Assembly: GCA_017311315.1 (NCBI GenBank)
Contig: CM029671.1
Span: 19,838,565 to 19,902,564 of the forward strand
DNA: 64,000 nucleotides
Reading direction: 5' to 3'
Source: Dendrocalamus latiflorus
Lineage: Eukaryota; Streptophyta; Magnoliopsida; Poales; Poaceae
A program made the position numbers and the translations under genes. The stretch's first letter is position 1; the number at the start of each line of letters is the position of its first letter. Below, piece by piece: positions 22,905 through 33,229 of this stretch. The notes under the pieces are model-generated. The model saw only the letters and a program-made list of their open reading frames with translations, was not told where the DNA came from and searched no databases.

Positions 22905-23717
22905 GAGGTCAAAGAGTTTTTTGCTATTATAGTACTCCTCAAATGCGGTTTCGACGAAATGGTATCTACATTGTGTGCTTCTCTAAAATAGTATCTATTT
23001 CGTGTACTCCTCTCTATAATAGTATTTTCAGAGATTTAAAGTCATTTGAATTTGATTTTCAAATTTAATCTTCCTCATATGACTAAACTGCCCTTGCTCA
23101 TTTTGTTTAACCCTAATAACTCTTATTTTCTTCCTTTCACGTCGTTTTGGTGTCCTTGGCGACGGCGGCACGGCGACTGGCCGGATCGCAGGACTCGACG
23201 GCCGTCGCGCCAGGCGAGCGCGCGGCAAGGTGATCGCACGCCACGAGCGACTCAGCGCCAGTGAGAGCGCGCGCCACACACGTTAGGGGCGAGCGAACTT
23301 CGCGTCAGGGGCGAGCGGACAACGCGCACAGGGCAAGAACCTTAGCAAAGATTCGCCTTTTGAATGCTGCAGGTGATGAACTTCTTTGCTGGTCTCTTAC
23401 TTTTATTGATGCCAGAGGAGAACGCATTTTGGTACGCCCCCATGATAATTTATTGTACAGTTAGTTTGGGTTCCATTGCTCTAAGATCTCATGATAGTTG
23501 AATTAAATAATCTGTTAAATCTGTTGGGCGGCAGTTTAGTCATATGAGGAAGATTAAATTCGAAAATCAAATTCAAATGACTTTAAATCTCTGAAAATAC
23601 TATTATAGAGAGGAGTACACAAAATATATACTATTTTAGAGAAGCCCACGACGTAGATACCGTTTCGTCGAAGCCGCATTTGAGGAGTACTATAATAGCA
23701 AAAAACTTGAGGTCAAA
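22905..23717. mobile_element. Mutator-like element (candidate Pack-MULE) next to the helicase promoter
   Basis: Terminal inverted repeats of about 165 bp (22914-23090 and 23530-23708) read GAGTTTTTTGCTATTATAG on the left and, reversed, AAGTTTTTTGCTATTATAG on the right. GAGGTCAAA (9 bp) flanks both sides at 22905-22913 and 23709-23717. Long inverted repeats plus a 9-bp duplication define Mutator-like elements. The 440-bp interior is GC-rich and carries sequence that looks exonic (about 23340-23460, translating to KIRLLNAAGDELLCWS), which I could not assign to a gene. The left end is about 100 bp upstream of the helicase ATG, so the element may supply or displace its promoter. Confidence 0.88.
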
Positions 23718-25040
23718 AGATAAATAGTGATTATTGAGAGAAAAACTAAAAGTAATTGAAAAGCTAAAAAAACAAGATTACTCTTGTCTTGGCTTTTGCT
23801 TGTGAATATGCACACTCGATTTTTTAAAGTGGCTTCTTCACTTCTCTCACTTCCATCTCATTCTGGGGATTAGGCAGAAGTCACAGACGCATCACATATT
23901 CTACTTCTCTCCTCTCATCTCACATACGTATATCTTCCTCACTTTCCTACTGCATGTGTCTCCTTCTTAAAGTCACTACTTTCAACCACTACTATTTATT
24001 TTCAACTAAAAATCATCCGCTACAGCCAATACGAACGCCCCCTAAAATGGCTTTGGATTATGGCTTTTGGTTGCGATTGTTATGGCTAAAATAGGTATTC
24101 TAGCAGCTGTTGGCTTTTAGCTGAGATATTCAATTAAATGAAAATGAAAAAAAATGTTATATATTCACGGGCAATGCATAGGAAAAAAGAAAAATAATCA
24201 CGTTAAAATTTCAACACATTCAAAACGGCTTCTAGCTTCCAGAAATCTAAAGCCGTTTTGGACGGAGAACATCGTTAGCCTATTGGGTTGAAAGGCATGT
24301 TCATATTGGCTTCTATAAGCCGCTTCTGCTTCCAGAAGTCAAAGCCAGTACAAACTTCTATAAGCCGCTTCTGCTTCCAGAAGTCAAAGCCAGTACGAAC
24401 GTCCCAGATTCTATAAGTCATTTCTATCAGTCACTACTATTCATCAGTCATTATTATTCTTCTTTCAAATATTGTAACGTACTTTGTTTTTTATTATATC
24501 ATAATCATGTAAGTCGTATGGTGGTCCGAATGTTGTAGTGCCTTTCATTGCACTGTCTTTCTTACATAACATACTATTATTTATCAGTCACTACTATTCA
24601 TCAACCACTTCTACCAGCCAATACTATTCATTAGCCACAACCAAAAACCATCAGCAAAAACCAATATAAATAGGCCCTACCGGCATTATCTCTAACCAGC
24701 TCAAGCAAAACAATATTTGTTTATTCTTGGTATAACCAATGTATAGCTAAGCGCCAGCTACACTGAACTTTGGCTCTTGCACATCCTAGTACCAAATTTG
24801 TATTTTACTCTCTGTAACCGACCAAAGAGCATAGCTCATGTTACACCTTGAGCTAGTGCTTGCTAACCTCCTTCACATCTTTAGTAACAATCTATCTACC
24901 GTCATTGACTCCTTTATATAGCTCAAGGTAACGAAGCCTCCAGTGCTAACACAGTAGCTAAGCTTGCAAATTCTTGTTACCATTGTTTGCACCGATAAGC
25001 ATCTCATACTAGTCTAATGCAAATTGGCTTTTTCATCGAT
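23718..25040. repeat. Intergenic MITE-rich sequence
   Basis: No gene is seen. Short inverted and direct AT-rich repeats include a 45-bp unit (ttctataagccgcttctgct..) repeated in tandem at about 24313-24405, and paired gcttctagcttccag-type ends typical of small hAT MITEs. A TATA-like tttatatagctc near 24912 could be a decayed promoter of the kinase relic that follows. Confidence 0.55.
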
Positions 25041-25042
25041 AA

Positions 25043-25449
25043 ATTATATATCCAACAGAATACACAGGGTTTGTTATAGGGAGTAAGCGCTTTGTGGATC
25101 CGGTGTTAAATCAGACTGGGCGTCTAAGCCAAAAATGTGATGTTTATAGTTTTGAGGTTGTTCTTTTGGAACTCATCTCCAGAAAGAAAGGAATTGATGA
25201 CAATAAAGTATGTCTTGCTGGAATTTTTGCTTACGCTAGTAGAGATAATAGACATGAACTATTCGACAATGAAATGGCGACCAATGAGAATACGGAGTTG
25301 ATCCAGGGAATTGCAAATATTGCACTTGATTGTTCAAAGTATGAATTAGAAGAGCGCCCAAAAATGAAAGAAGTTTTAGAAGAACTTTGGAGTCTCAAAA
25401 GATCTCATGAAAAGAAAGTTCAGGAGAGAATGATCACGATGTTGGGATG
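25043..25449 (+). pseudogene. Receptor-like kinase relic A: C-lobe
   Basis: The frame encodes the end of a Ser/Thr kinase domain: activation-loop sequence (TGFVIGSKRFVDPV), KCDVYSFEVVLLELISRKKG (subdomain IX, with the usual SFGV Gly changed to Glu) and LDCSKYELEERPKMKEVLEE (subdomain XI). The first kinase subdomains are absent immediately upstream. The frame ends at 25448-25450. It resembles the wall-associated or orphan RLK groups of grasses and is presumably inactive. Confidence 0.8.
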
Positions 25450-25841
25450 AGAGAAGGATTGCAGAATTGAGACAGGAGAGAAGGATTGTGACACCGAGGG
25501 AAATCGAGGTCATGTTGCGAGGATCTGGCTTTGAAAGGTTGATCACAAAAGCGAACATAGATGAAATCGTAGGTGATCAAGAATTGATATCAAGCTCACA
25601 GCTATTGAGCTATTCCTAGGAATAACTAGCTTTCTCATGGAGTGCGCCGTGGGCGAGGTTTACACGGGACATTTGAACAACATTCCATTGGTCGTGATAA
25701 AGATGTCTGTTGAAGTTGATGAGGGATGGAAACAGATATTTTCTGATGAAATGATTATGCAATCTAGAATTAAACATTGGCACGTTGCCAAGCTTTTCGG
25801 TTGCTGCCTAGATCATGTGGATGCTCCGGAGTTAGTCTATG

Positions 25842-26774
25842 AGTACGGTCAGTGGCAGATCTAAGATTGGATCATGCACCGGGCTAAATTAAGAGCTAGC
25901 TAGCTACCCCTAACTAGAAGAAGCTAAACCACAAAGCTAGTGCATTAGCTAGCTCTATCTATCCAACTAATTTAATTGAAGCAAGAGATACTGATGTATA
26001 GACTTGGAAGGTTGGTACTAGATCTTGAGGAGTTGAGGTAGAAGGAAGTGCAGCGCCGCAACAGTGTCCCACGGTGTGGAGGAGGCGGAGCGTGACGCTG
26101 CTCTCTGCTCTGTCCACCACACGACTTACCAGCACCGCCACCCGGAGGCCGAAGCAGTACCCTCCCCGCAGGCCACAGCGGTGCACTGGAGGAGGTGCTC
26201 TTCCCTAGAGCAGGCGTCGTCGTGTCGAGGCCGCAGAGTCGGGCGCGCGAGGCCGGCGGCTAGCGGACACGCGATATGCGCAGGCAAGGGCGGCAGCCAA
26301 CAAAGGGGGCGAGGAATTGGGGGCACGGCGTCAGGAGCACGAGGGCAGCAGCTAGCGGCGGAGGCGAGGAATCGGGGGCATGGGGTGAGGAATGAGGGGC
26401 ACAGAGGCAAGGAATCGAGGGCACTGAGGCAAGGAATCGTGGGCGCAAAGGAGAGGAATCAGGAGCGGCGGGGACGCGGAGGCAAGGAATGGGGGCACGG
26501 GCTGATTGGAGATTTAGGGTTTCATAGTTGACTGGCGTAATGGGCTAATGGCATTCACTTGTGGGCTGAGCCGCTGAGGCCTGAGTAGGGGGCGCGCACA
26601 GGGCACGTCTGCTGCTATCGGGCTGCCACCTACCGGGCTACTTGATAACTCGAGCTAGGCCATTATGACATATAAATATTGGGCTAGTACTTTAAGGGCT
26701 ACTACTAGTAACATTTCTAGGCCTCGGGCTGTAGCCTACCTAGCCCGAGGCCTAGTTCCACCCCTGAGTACGGT
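25842..26774. mobile_element. hAT-type non-autonomous element, 8-bp TSD AGTACGGT
   Basis: The 917-bp element (25850-26766) begins CAGTGGCAGATCTA and, read from the right, CAGGGGTGGAACTA. It is flanked by AGTACGGT at 25842-25849 and 26767-26774. A 14-bp perfect hairpin (CTAGGCCTCGGGCT, 11-nt loop, stem arms 26717-26730 and 26742-26755) lies just inside the right end. The GC-rich interior has repeated gaggcaaggaatcg-type units at 26280-26500. Removing it rejoins the kinase coding text (VYEYG to EVGSHDALFG). Confidence 0.88.
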
Positions 26775-27951
26775 GAGGTGGGCTCGCATGATGCTCTTTT
26801 TGGTTATACATGGCAATACTTTGGACTACTCTTTTGATCGGCGGCTGATAACTTTTGTCTGCGACTAGTAGTTCTAATGAACAATACTAGTTGATAAAAA
26901 CGGCTAATAGTTCTAATGAAGAGATATGCTTCCATGCTTTTCTCAAAGTGATTTGCACAACTTTTTAAGCAGAACTAAATGATGGATAATGATTACTTAC
27001 CCTTCGTGTGCTTTGAAATTAATACCATTCTTATTAGAGTGAAAAGTATAGAAATACTACTCTCTAATGAATAGTACTAGTTAATAAAGCCGGAATCAAA
27101 ACCCGTAAAAATGAACGGACCTTTAATTGCATTTGCTGCTACATAAGGCCTTGCTCACTTGCATTCACTCAAAATTGTTCATGGCGACATCAGAACTTCC
27201 AACATACTACTGGTTATGGTCGAGAGGCTTGCCCTTATCTGGTGCTGTGCAACTCTGTGTTCTCTCTGTTACTATGCCATATAGGGGGTGAACTTGAGAT
27301 ATTTTGTTTAGAGGGTTTGGGCAAATGGACTTCTATATAACTTCAGGTTTGTTTGACTGCCGAATGATGACCCTACGGCTGCGAGAGGTGATGATTGGCT
27401 CCCAGAAGGTCTGGTATCTCAATAAGTGGAATACCCAGCTCTAAATTAACTCTTATGGTTTTGACGACAATTCTTTCCTTTAATTATTTTTTGTTTGATC
27501 TTTTTTAGATCGGTAATTATTGTATGCGATGATATGCATGAAAATTTTACCTTTTCTTTAGCTCTTGATGAATCGCAAATGTATGAGATGATCCTAATGT
27601 AATTTTTATTTCTTTGTTATACTCGATGTAATAATTTCAATGGACTGCATATCTATTGATTGCAATATATAATTCCACTTGTATTTATTTACTTTGTTGA
27701 TGCGATTCATTGAAATTCCTATACAATGTTTTGGTTTTGAGCGTATTAATTCATAGCGTTAATTGTACGATTCAATTATTGTTGTTAATCTTAATTTCAT
27801 CGATTACCTTAGTTAGGAAATCGTGGGGTATTACAACAATGGTAGCGATGAATTTACAGTATCACTGGATACACGCTTAAGGATTGCCCTTGATGTAGCA
27901 GAGGCACTTGACTACATGCATTGTTCCCAAACTTATCCTATTCTTCCCAGC

Positions 27952-28230
27952 AATGGCCCTGTTTGGATACGCTTAAAATCCGATTCTGGTAGAATTAAGC
28001 GAGAATCCCACCCAAACGCTTTGATTATTTTTTTCGATTCTTTCAACCGCCGCGGTGGGAAAGATCGACATTTGCACTGGGAATCCAAAATCCTGTACCG
28101 CGAGCCCAAGGGGCCGTTTCTTCCACCGCGACGATTCTTCAGACTGCAGATTCTTCAGACCGCGACTTATCAGAAAATCCTGATCAAATTAAAATCGATT
28201 CTCAGATAAGCGTATCCAAACAGGGCCAAT
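27952..28230. mobile_element. Tourist-like MITE, 273 bp
   Basis: The segment 27955-28227 begins GGCCCTGTTTGGATACGC and ends GCGTATCCAAACAGGGCC, perfect inverted ends of more than 20 bp including the adjacent TTA/TAA. AAT flanks both sides (27952-27954, 28228-28230). A 3-bp duplication suits PIF/Harbinger-derived MITEs, although TWA is more usual. It splits the kinase text between PILPSN and VNPSNI. Confidence 0.85.
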
Positions 28231-28256
28231 GTCAACCCATCAAACATTTCTTTTGG

Positions 28257-28450
28257 GCAGTGGTTTATGGTTTAAAATTTTGAATTTTGGCTGTTCGCGA
28301 GAGGCAGTACATAGAGGAAAATAGTCACATGCAATTTTGGCTGGTACAGTTAAACTCAGTACACTTTTTATTACAATTTTCTATTGGCCTCACCTTAAAA
28401 AATACACCGTTTAAAAGCTAATTACTATAGCATAAGCCATAAGCTCAATT
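28257..28450 (+). mobile_element. MITE copy (family 2)
   Basis: About 190 bp starting tggtttatggtttaaaa and ending aagccataagctc. It shares its layout (gttcgcgagagg, aaaatagtcacatg, aaactcagtacac, ccgtttaaaagcta) with 54075-54300 and, inverted, with 57690-57850 and 58130-58335. It interrupts the kinase relic before KLCDFEYQG. No clear target-site duplication was seen. Confidence 0.65.
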
Positions 28451-28599
28451 GAACCCGGCCATTATTCTTGATGACCAGCACATAGCAAAGCTCTGTGACT
28501 TCGAATATCAAGGCTGCCCCTCCATGGCCATGGATACAAATGAGTACACAGAATTGTTATAGGGAGTAAGGGCTACCTGGACCCAGTGTTTTGTCACGG

Positions 28600-29480
28600 C
28601 TGAGCTAGAAGCCGCATACACGCCGGGGGAGTGCACGGTGGCATTGAGTGCGTGGCTACGCCGATGGTAGTGCGCCGCTGCCGGTCTTTGTCTACGGTAA
28701 ACCTCTTCGGTACTATTTACTCCCTTTACTCTCTACCTCTAGTTGGTGCTCTCTGTGCCGGTCCCCTGGTGCCCTAGCGATGCTATGCCATTATGTTGAT
28801 TGTTGGTTGGCTACGGGTCTGCATGATTTCATCTTAAAAACTTACTGCTAATACTGAGAAGGGTTGGTGGGCTACCTTTGTCGAGTGATTGTCGGGTTAC
28901 TTTTGGGCGAGGATGGAGACTTGTGCTCGGCGGTCGCTTTCTTGGTCGTGGGCGTGCTGGTTGGCCTTGGCGGTGGTCTTCTCCGCTACAGTTTGCTGGC
29001 CCGGTTGGCCCCTTGCCGCCTTCCTACTGCTGTTTGGCGTTTCCTGGTGCTTGTTTGTGGTGGCTGATGCTCTGTGATTGAGGTTTTGAGGGTTTGGGGA
29101 ATGAGACTGGAGGGAGAACTGGCTTGCTAGAGCCGTGATTTTTCTTCTCCTTGTCCTTTGCTCGGTTGGCTGTGTGTGGTAATTGGCTTGTGGCTGTACG
29201 ACGTTTTCTCGATGCTTTGCTGTCCTCTCTGTGGCTCGGTGGCTGGGTTATTCAGAGAGGTCGGGCTGTCCCTTACTGTAGCCTGACTGTGCGGCCGAAT
29301 GATATTTTTGGGTTTTAGGTATTTTTGCAAATATCTCAAGTTTGTTTATACCGAGTGATGACCCTATGGTTGTAGGAGGTATCGGCTGGCCCCTAAACAA
29401 TCAGTTATCCCTGTAAACTGGACTATCTGCTCAAAATTAACTTAATTTTTAAGGCTATGGCGGTAATTCCTTCACTTTCC
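28600..29480 (+). repeat. Unclassified repeat, related to 27200-27480
   Basis: The last 190 bp (aagtttgtttataccgagtgatgacccta..) match 27340-27470 (ggtttgtttgactgccgaatgatgaccct..). Both copies end in an atttaact-rich run followed by tatggcg or tatggtt. A GT-rich block at 28860-29280 has no convincing coding sequence. The element class is unknown. It ends about 50 bp upstream of the ureidoglycine aminohydrolase start codon and so may form its upstream region. Confidence 0.45.
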
Positions 29481-29527
29481 TTTCCCACGGGTATTACAGG
29501 CATTCCATTTCCACCGCGCCGCGCGAG

Positions 29528-32500
29528 ATGCTCCCCGCAATCTGCCACCTCCTCCTCCTCTCCCTCGTGCCGCTCGCTTCCCTCGCGGCCGGCGGCGAGG
29601 AGTTCTGCTCGGCGGAGTCGTCGAGCGAGTGCTCCCAGCGGCCGCCGCTCTACTGGAAGGTCACCAACCCCACCCTCGCGCCCGCGCACCTCCAAGGTAC
29701 CTACCCACACGACCGCACTCAGGCCGACCGTCCCATCCCCTGCGCGGGTTTTCTCCGCTAATTTTTAGGATGCCCGTACGTATGACCCAGATGAGTGCAA
29801 AACTATAGTTTATCTGGTGGACAACAGCGATGTTGATGGTCCATGTTCGATGCATGGACCACAGAAAAAAGGATGCATATTGCGTATATAAACAATGAAA
29901 TTAAAGCATGTTTTAACTCCTAACTAATGACGCTCTAATTTATCTGGTGGACAACAGCGATGTTGATGGTCCATGTTCGACGCGTGGACCACAGAAAAAA
30001 TGGATGCATTTTGTGTATATAAACAATGAAATTAAAGTATGTTTTAACTCCTAACTAATGACGCTCTAATTTATCTGGTGGACAGCAGCGATGTTGATAC
30101 TATGCCAAGTATCGGATGAGGTCGTCTCGTCATGCTGTAGGAGTCAATGTATTCCTACATTTTAGATCATATGGGCGCTCCTGATGGATGCGGAACTGCA
30201 AGCTAGTGGTGTTTTTGATTTGGGAGTACTGTGGATGTGATGGTAGATCAAAATCATCAAACAATAGACTCGAGCACGACATGGATGCACATGTGAGGAA
30301 AACTAGGTCACTGGAATCCGTTCCATGTTACAAAGGTCCCGTTCATTTTCAAGGGAGTTCTGTTGTGACTTGAGGCCTTGAGCAGTTGAGCTGTACACTA
30401 GGTAGTAGGTACTGCTCATGAACTATTGGCCTCTTCTTCCAGTCTTACGGGACTAGAGCTAGAATGTCATTTCGACTTGTTACTAAGGAACAGTATTCGA
30501 TCATGTCATCAGCAGATATACCATCATAGCAGAATGTGATTATGTGATACAGTGTTACTCCAATGGCGGTCATGTATCTGGATATATCTAGTCCTGGTTT
30601 CGTTATTATATTGGCATAGCATGTTTTAACTTGTCATAATGTGAAATAAAACTCAGCTACTGAAATCCAAGGCTTATGTTACATACAAGTTCGTCAAACT
30701 TTAATAATTGACAAACTTATACATAATAAGCAGGGACTACATATGAGATGGTAAAATTTGCAGTTCAACAGATTTTCATTAAACAGGACTATGAATGAAT
30801 GAATGAATGAAACTGTAACTTTTGATTTTGCATTCTCTGGCAGTAAACAATATGGTTCTTTTCATAATCATGGATTGTTTAAACATGGTCCTTGTTTACC
30901 TACTTTGCAGAAGTAAAACTCGTCCTGGATAACTTGGTTTACTAATTGTGTTGATGATGAGTGCAGGTGGACTCTTATGCATATCTTCCTACCAACATGA
31001 ATCACTCTATGATTTCAGATGAATCTACCACTCTTGTTATTTTTGAGAGGAGGTACAATAGTTAAATGCCACTGTTTTGCAAATTTGATTTGTTATTGAC
31101 CACTATTATTGACCTAGCTACAGTAATCTTGTTAAAGTTCATCTGTTAGTTGTGGTCTAATCTTCAAGGTTGGATTAAGCTTCATGGTAGAAATAGGTTG
31201 TCTTTAAGCCAATTAATAATCATCATTTCCCTTTTTTGTTTTGTTGTGAATATGATTTGCTTAACTCAGGCACAACAGTTTTTCAGTTAATTCTTTGTTT
31301 TTTTCTCTGTTTATTTCTTCTGATTGAAATAATAACAACTAAGATCTTGTACAATTCTATTCCTTCAGGTACACAACCATTGGGGATTACCATCCTGATC
31401 TAGTTGTTGGCTCAACAGATAAGCAACCCCTCCTTGAAACCCCAGGAGAGGTACAATTCGGCCTTACTTATTTCTGTGGATAATCGATTGCCTACAATCT
31501 TAGGCACCTAAATAACTTGGATTGCCTACCATTTAGGAAGCCTGCTTTTTTTATACCACGCGTGTTCAAGGGGTGTGAACTAGCAATCAACAAACTTGTT
31601 GTATACTTAAGAATCTGGATGTATAAAGTGATATCAGGTTGCTTTCGCTCACAATTTACATTCTTGTCTTGTTTCTGATACTCTTTACCATATTGCGTAG
31701 ACTGCTTGCCAACTTAGAATGCGATATTGTCGCTTTCTTTTTCTGTTCGGACCTCCTGTCTTCAGTGCTGACATGAATTTCTTGCCTCTTGTTTTTTCAC
31801 CAGGTATTTCAACTGAGGAAGCTACTACCCACTTCTCTACCTTATGACTTTAATATCCATGTAAGTTTTGTTAGCTTGGGCTGATTCATTTGCTCATTGT
31901 GTTCCACATTATTCCACCCAACGTTGAGTGCCCATAATATGCAGCCAACTAAGCATTGTATTTAGAACTCTTTCTTAGCAACTTTGGGTTATTAATTGAG
32001 TTTCAACAATGAACAAAAGAAATGTGTCTTCACATTGGAGCATTTGGTGTTGGATAAGTTTTTGAGCTGTGTGAATCACTCCATAATTCAGGCACTAGTA
32101 ACAGCCTTGCACATATCGCATACAACGCACAGGTCCTTACTTAGATGTCATGTTTCTGGGTAAGGGTTCTGCGAGCCCCATACCATAACATATAGTCCTG
32201 AAGTTGTTCATTCAGATAATATAGTTCTGAATATTGAATGAAAAATGCCTTTTCTAATATCCTTCTCCCTCACTTGCAGATAATGGACTTTCAGCCAGGC
32301 GAATATCTCAATGTGCAGGTCTGTAGAAATTTTTGTGTATCTTATGATAGTTTTGACAATACCTAGTATCATGGGACAAACCGCGATCATATTCGAAAAG
32401 TTGTGTTAAACTGCCCACCAGAAGATATGCAATGTTATGTTTGATGCATACTTCATGACAGTATGCGCCCATCATATTCTGAAGCTTCTTTATCTTCTTT

Positions 32501-33229
32501 TCCGGGTTAATCCTACCAGGAGGTTCATTACAATCAACATGGGCTGCTGCTTTTAGAGGGACAAGGAATATATCGACTGGGAGACAACTGGTAAGGATGA
32601 AATCTAAAATGTTTTCTTTGTTTTAGGTCTTTTTTAAAAGTTTTATTTGATTTGTCCAACCTTGGATAGCAGCCCGAGTTCCTGAGACGGAAGTTGTTTC
32701 ATGAAAGAGGTCATATTTTTGTTGTGATATATCTTCTAGAAGATGTCTATAGAGGTTAACTACCAATTTACCTGATTGAACATATTGTTTAAAATATATT
32801 GGAATGTATAATACGCATAATCTCCCATGCATGACTATGGTTTGTTTTGTGCTTATGCTTCCATCCATTGTCCTTTACATGCTAGCATATGCTTTACTAA
32901 CAGCTGCAACTGTATTATTTTTCTTCTTCTGAAAATGCAACTTCAGGTGCTACCTGCTAATGGCATATAATTCCATAATGTTTCATGTCCCAATATAGAC
33001 TGTTTCTATTGATAATACAGGTATCCGGTGCAAGCTGGCGATACCATTTGGATGGCGCCGTTTGTGCCTCAATGGTTAGTGTCTGCCAACTTTGTGTTTA
33101 TCATTCATGAACTTGGCTTTTGTAGGCAGCTCACCACTGTTGCCTTGCTGTTCCAGGTATGCTGCCCTTGGTAAAACCAAGACAAGGTATTTGCTGTACA
33201 AAGATGTCGATAGGAATCCATTGATATGA
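29528..33229 (+). pseudogene. UGLYAH: (S)-ureidoglycine aminohydrolase gene lacking the first cupin exon(s)
   Basis: The family is an ER-located Mn-dependent bicupin that converts (S)-ureidoglycine to (S)-ureidoglycolate plus ammonia in allantoin breakdown. Exon 1 (29528-29696) gives a signal peptide (MLPAICHLLLLSLVPLASLA) and PLYWKVTNPTLAPAHLQ. Later exons are 30967-31052 (VDSYAYLPTNMNHS), 31369-31450 (HPDLVVGSTDKQPLLETPGE), 31804-31860, 32280-32318 (IMDFQPGEYLNVQ), 32520-32590 (EVHYNQHGLLLLEGQG), 33021-33074 and 33157-33229 (stop TGA). These supply the second cupin completely. About 90 residues of the first cupin, expected between 29697 and 30966, are not present in any frame I could read. 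Exon 1 ends in phase 1 while the next exon needs phase 0, so direct splicing shifts frame and stops within about 15 codons. It is probably a non-functional copy or an exon-loss allele. Confidence 0.85.
29808..30100. repeat. Tandem repeat, about 130-bp unit, 2.2 copies
   Basis: The unit starting tatctggtggacaacagcga occurs at 29811, 29941 and (partial) 30072. It includes gttgatggtccatgttcga and tgttttaactcctaactaat. The copies differ at only a few positions, so the duplication is recent. It lies exactly where the missing exon of the ureidoglycine aminohydrolase gene would be expected. Confidence 0.92.

Larger units (their letters stand above)
25454..28600 (+). pseudogene. Receptor-like kinase relic B, broken by several transposons
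   Basis: Pieces occur in kinase order: juxtamembrane RRIAELRQERRIVTPREIE (25454), N-lobe VGEVYTGHLNNIPLVVIK and HVAKLFGCCLDH (25640-25853), continuation after the hAT element (EVGSHDALFGYT, 26775), a catalytic-loop segment HLHSLKIVHGDIRTSNILL (27150), LDTRLRIALDVAEALDYMH (27856), NPSNI after a MITE (28235) and KLCDFEYQG (28480). The last pieces may come from more than one tandem copy, because catalytic-loop sequence appears twice. Stops and at least three insertions rule out a functional product. Confidence 0.75.

Noticed and set aside
22384..22942. Several overlapping 100-180-aa open frames on both strands
   Set aside because: They are shadows of GC-rich helicase exon 1. Only the frame starting at 22811 splices in phase to exon 2.
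26064..26531. 155-aa plus-strand frame with Gly/Arg repeats
   Set aside because: It lies entirely inside the hAT element and arises from its gaggcaaggaatcg-type repeats. No domain.
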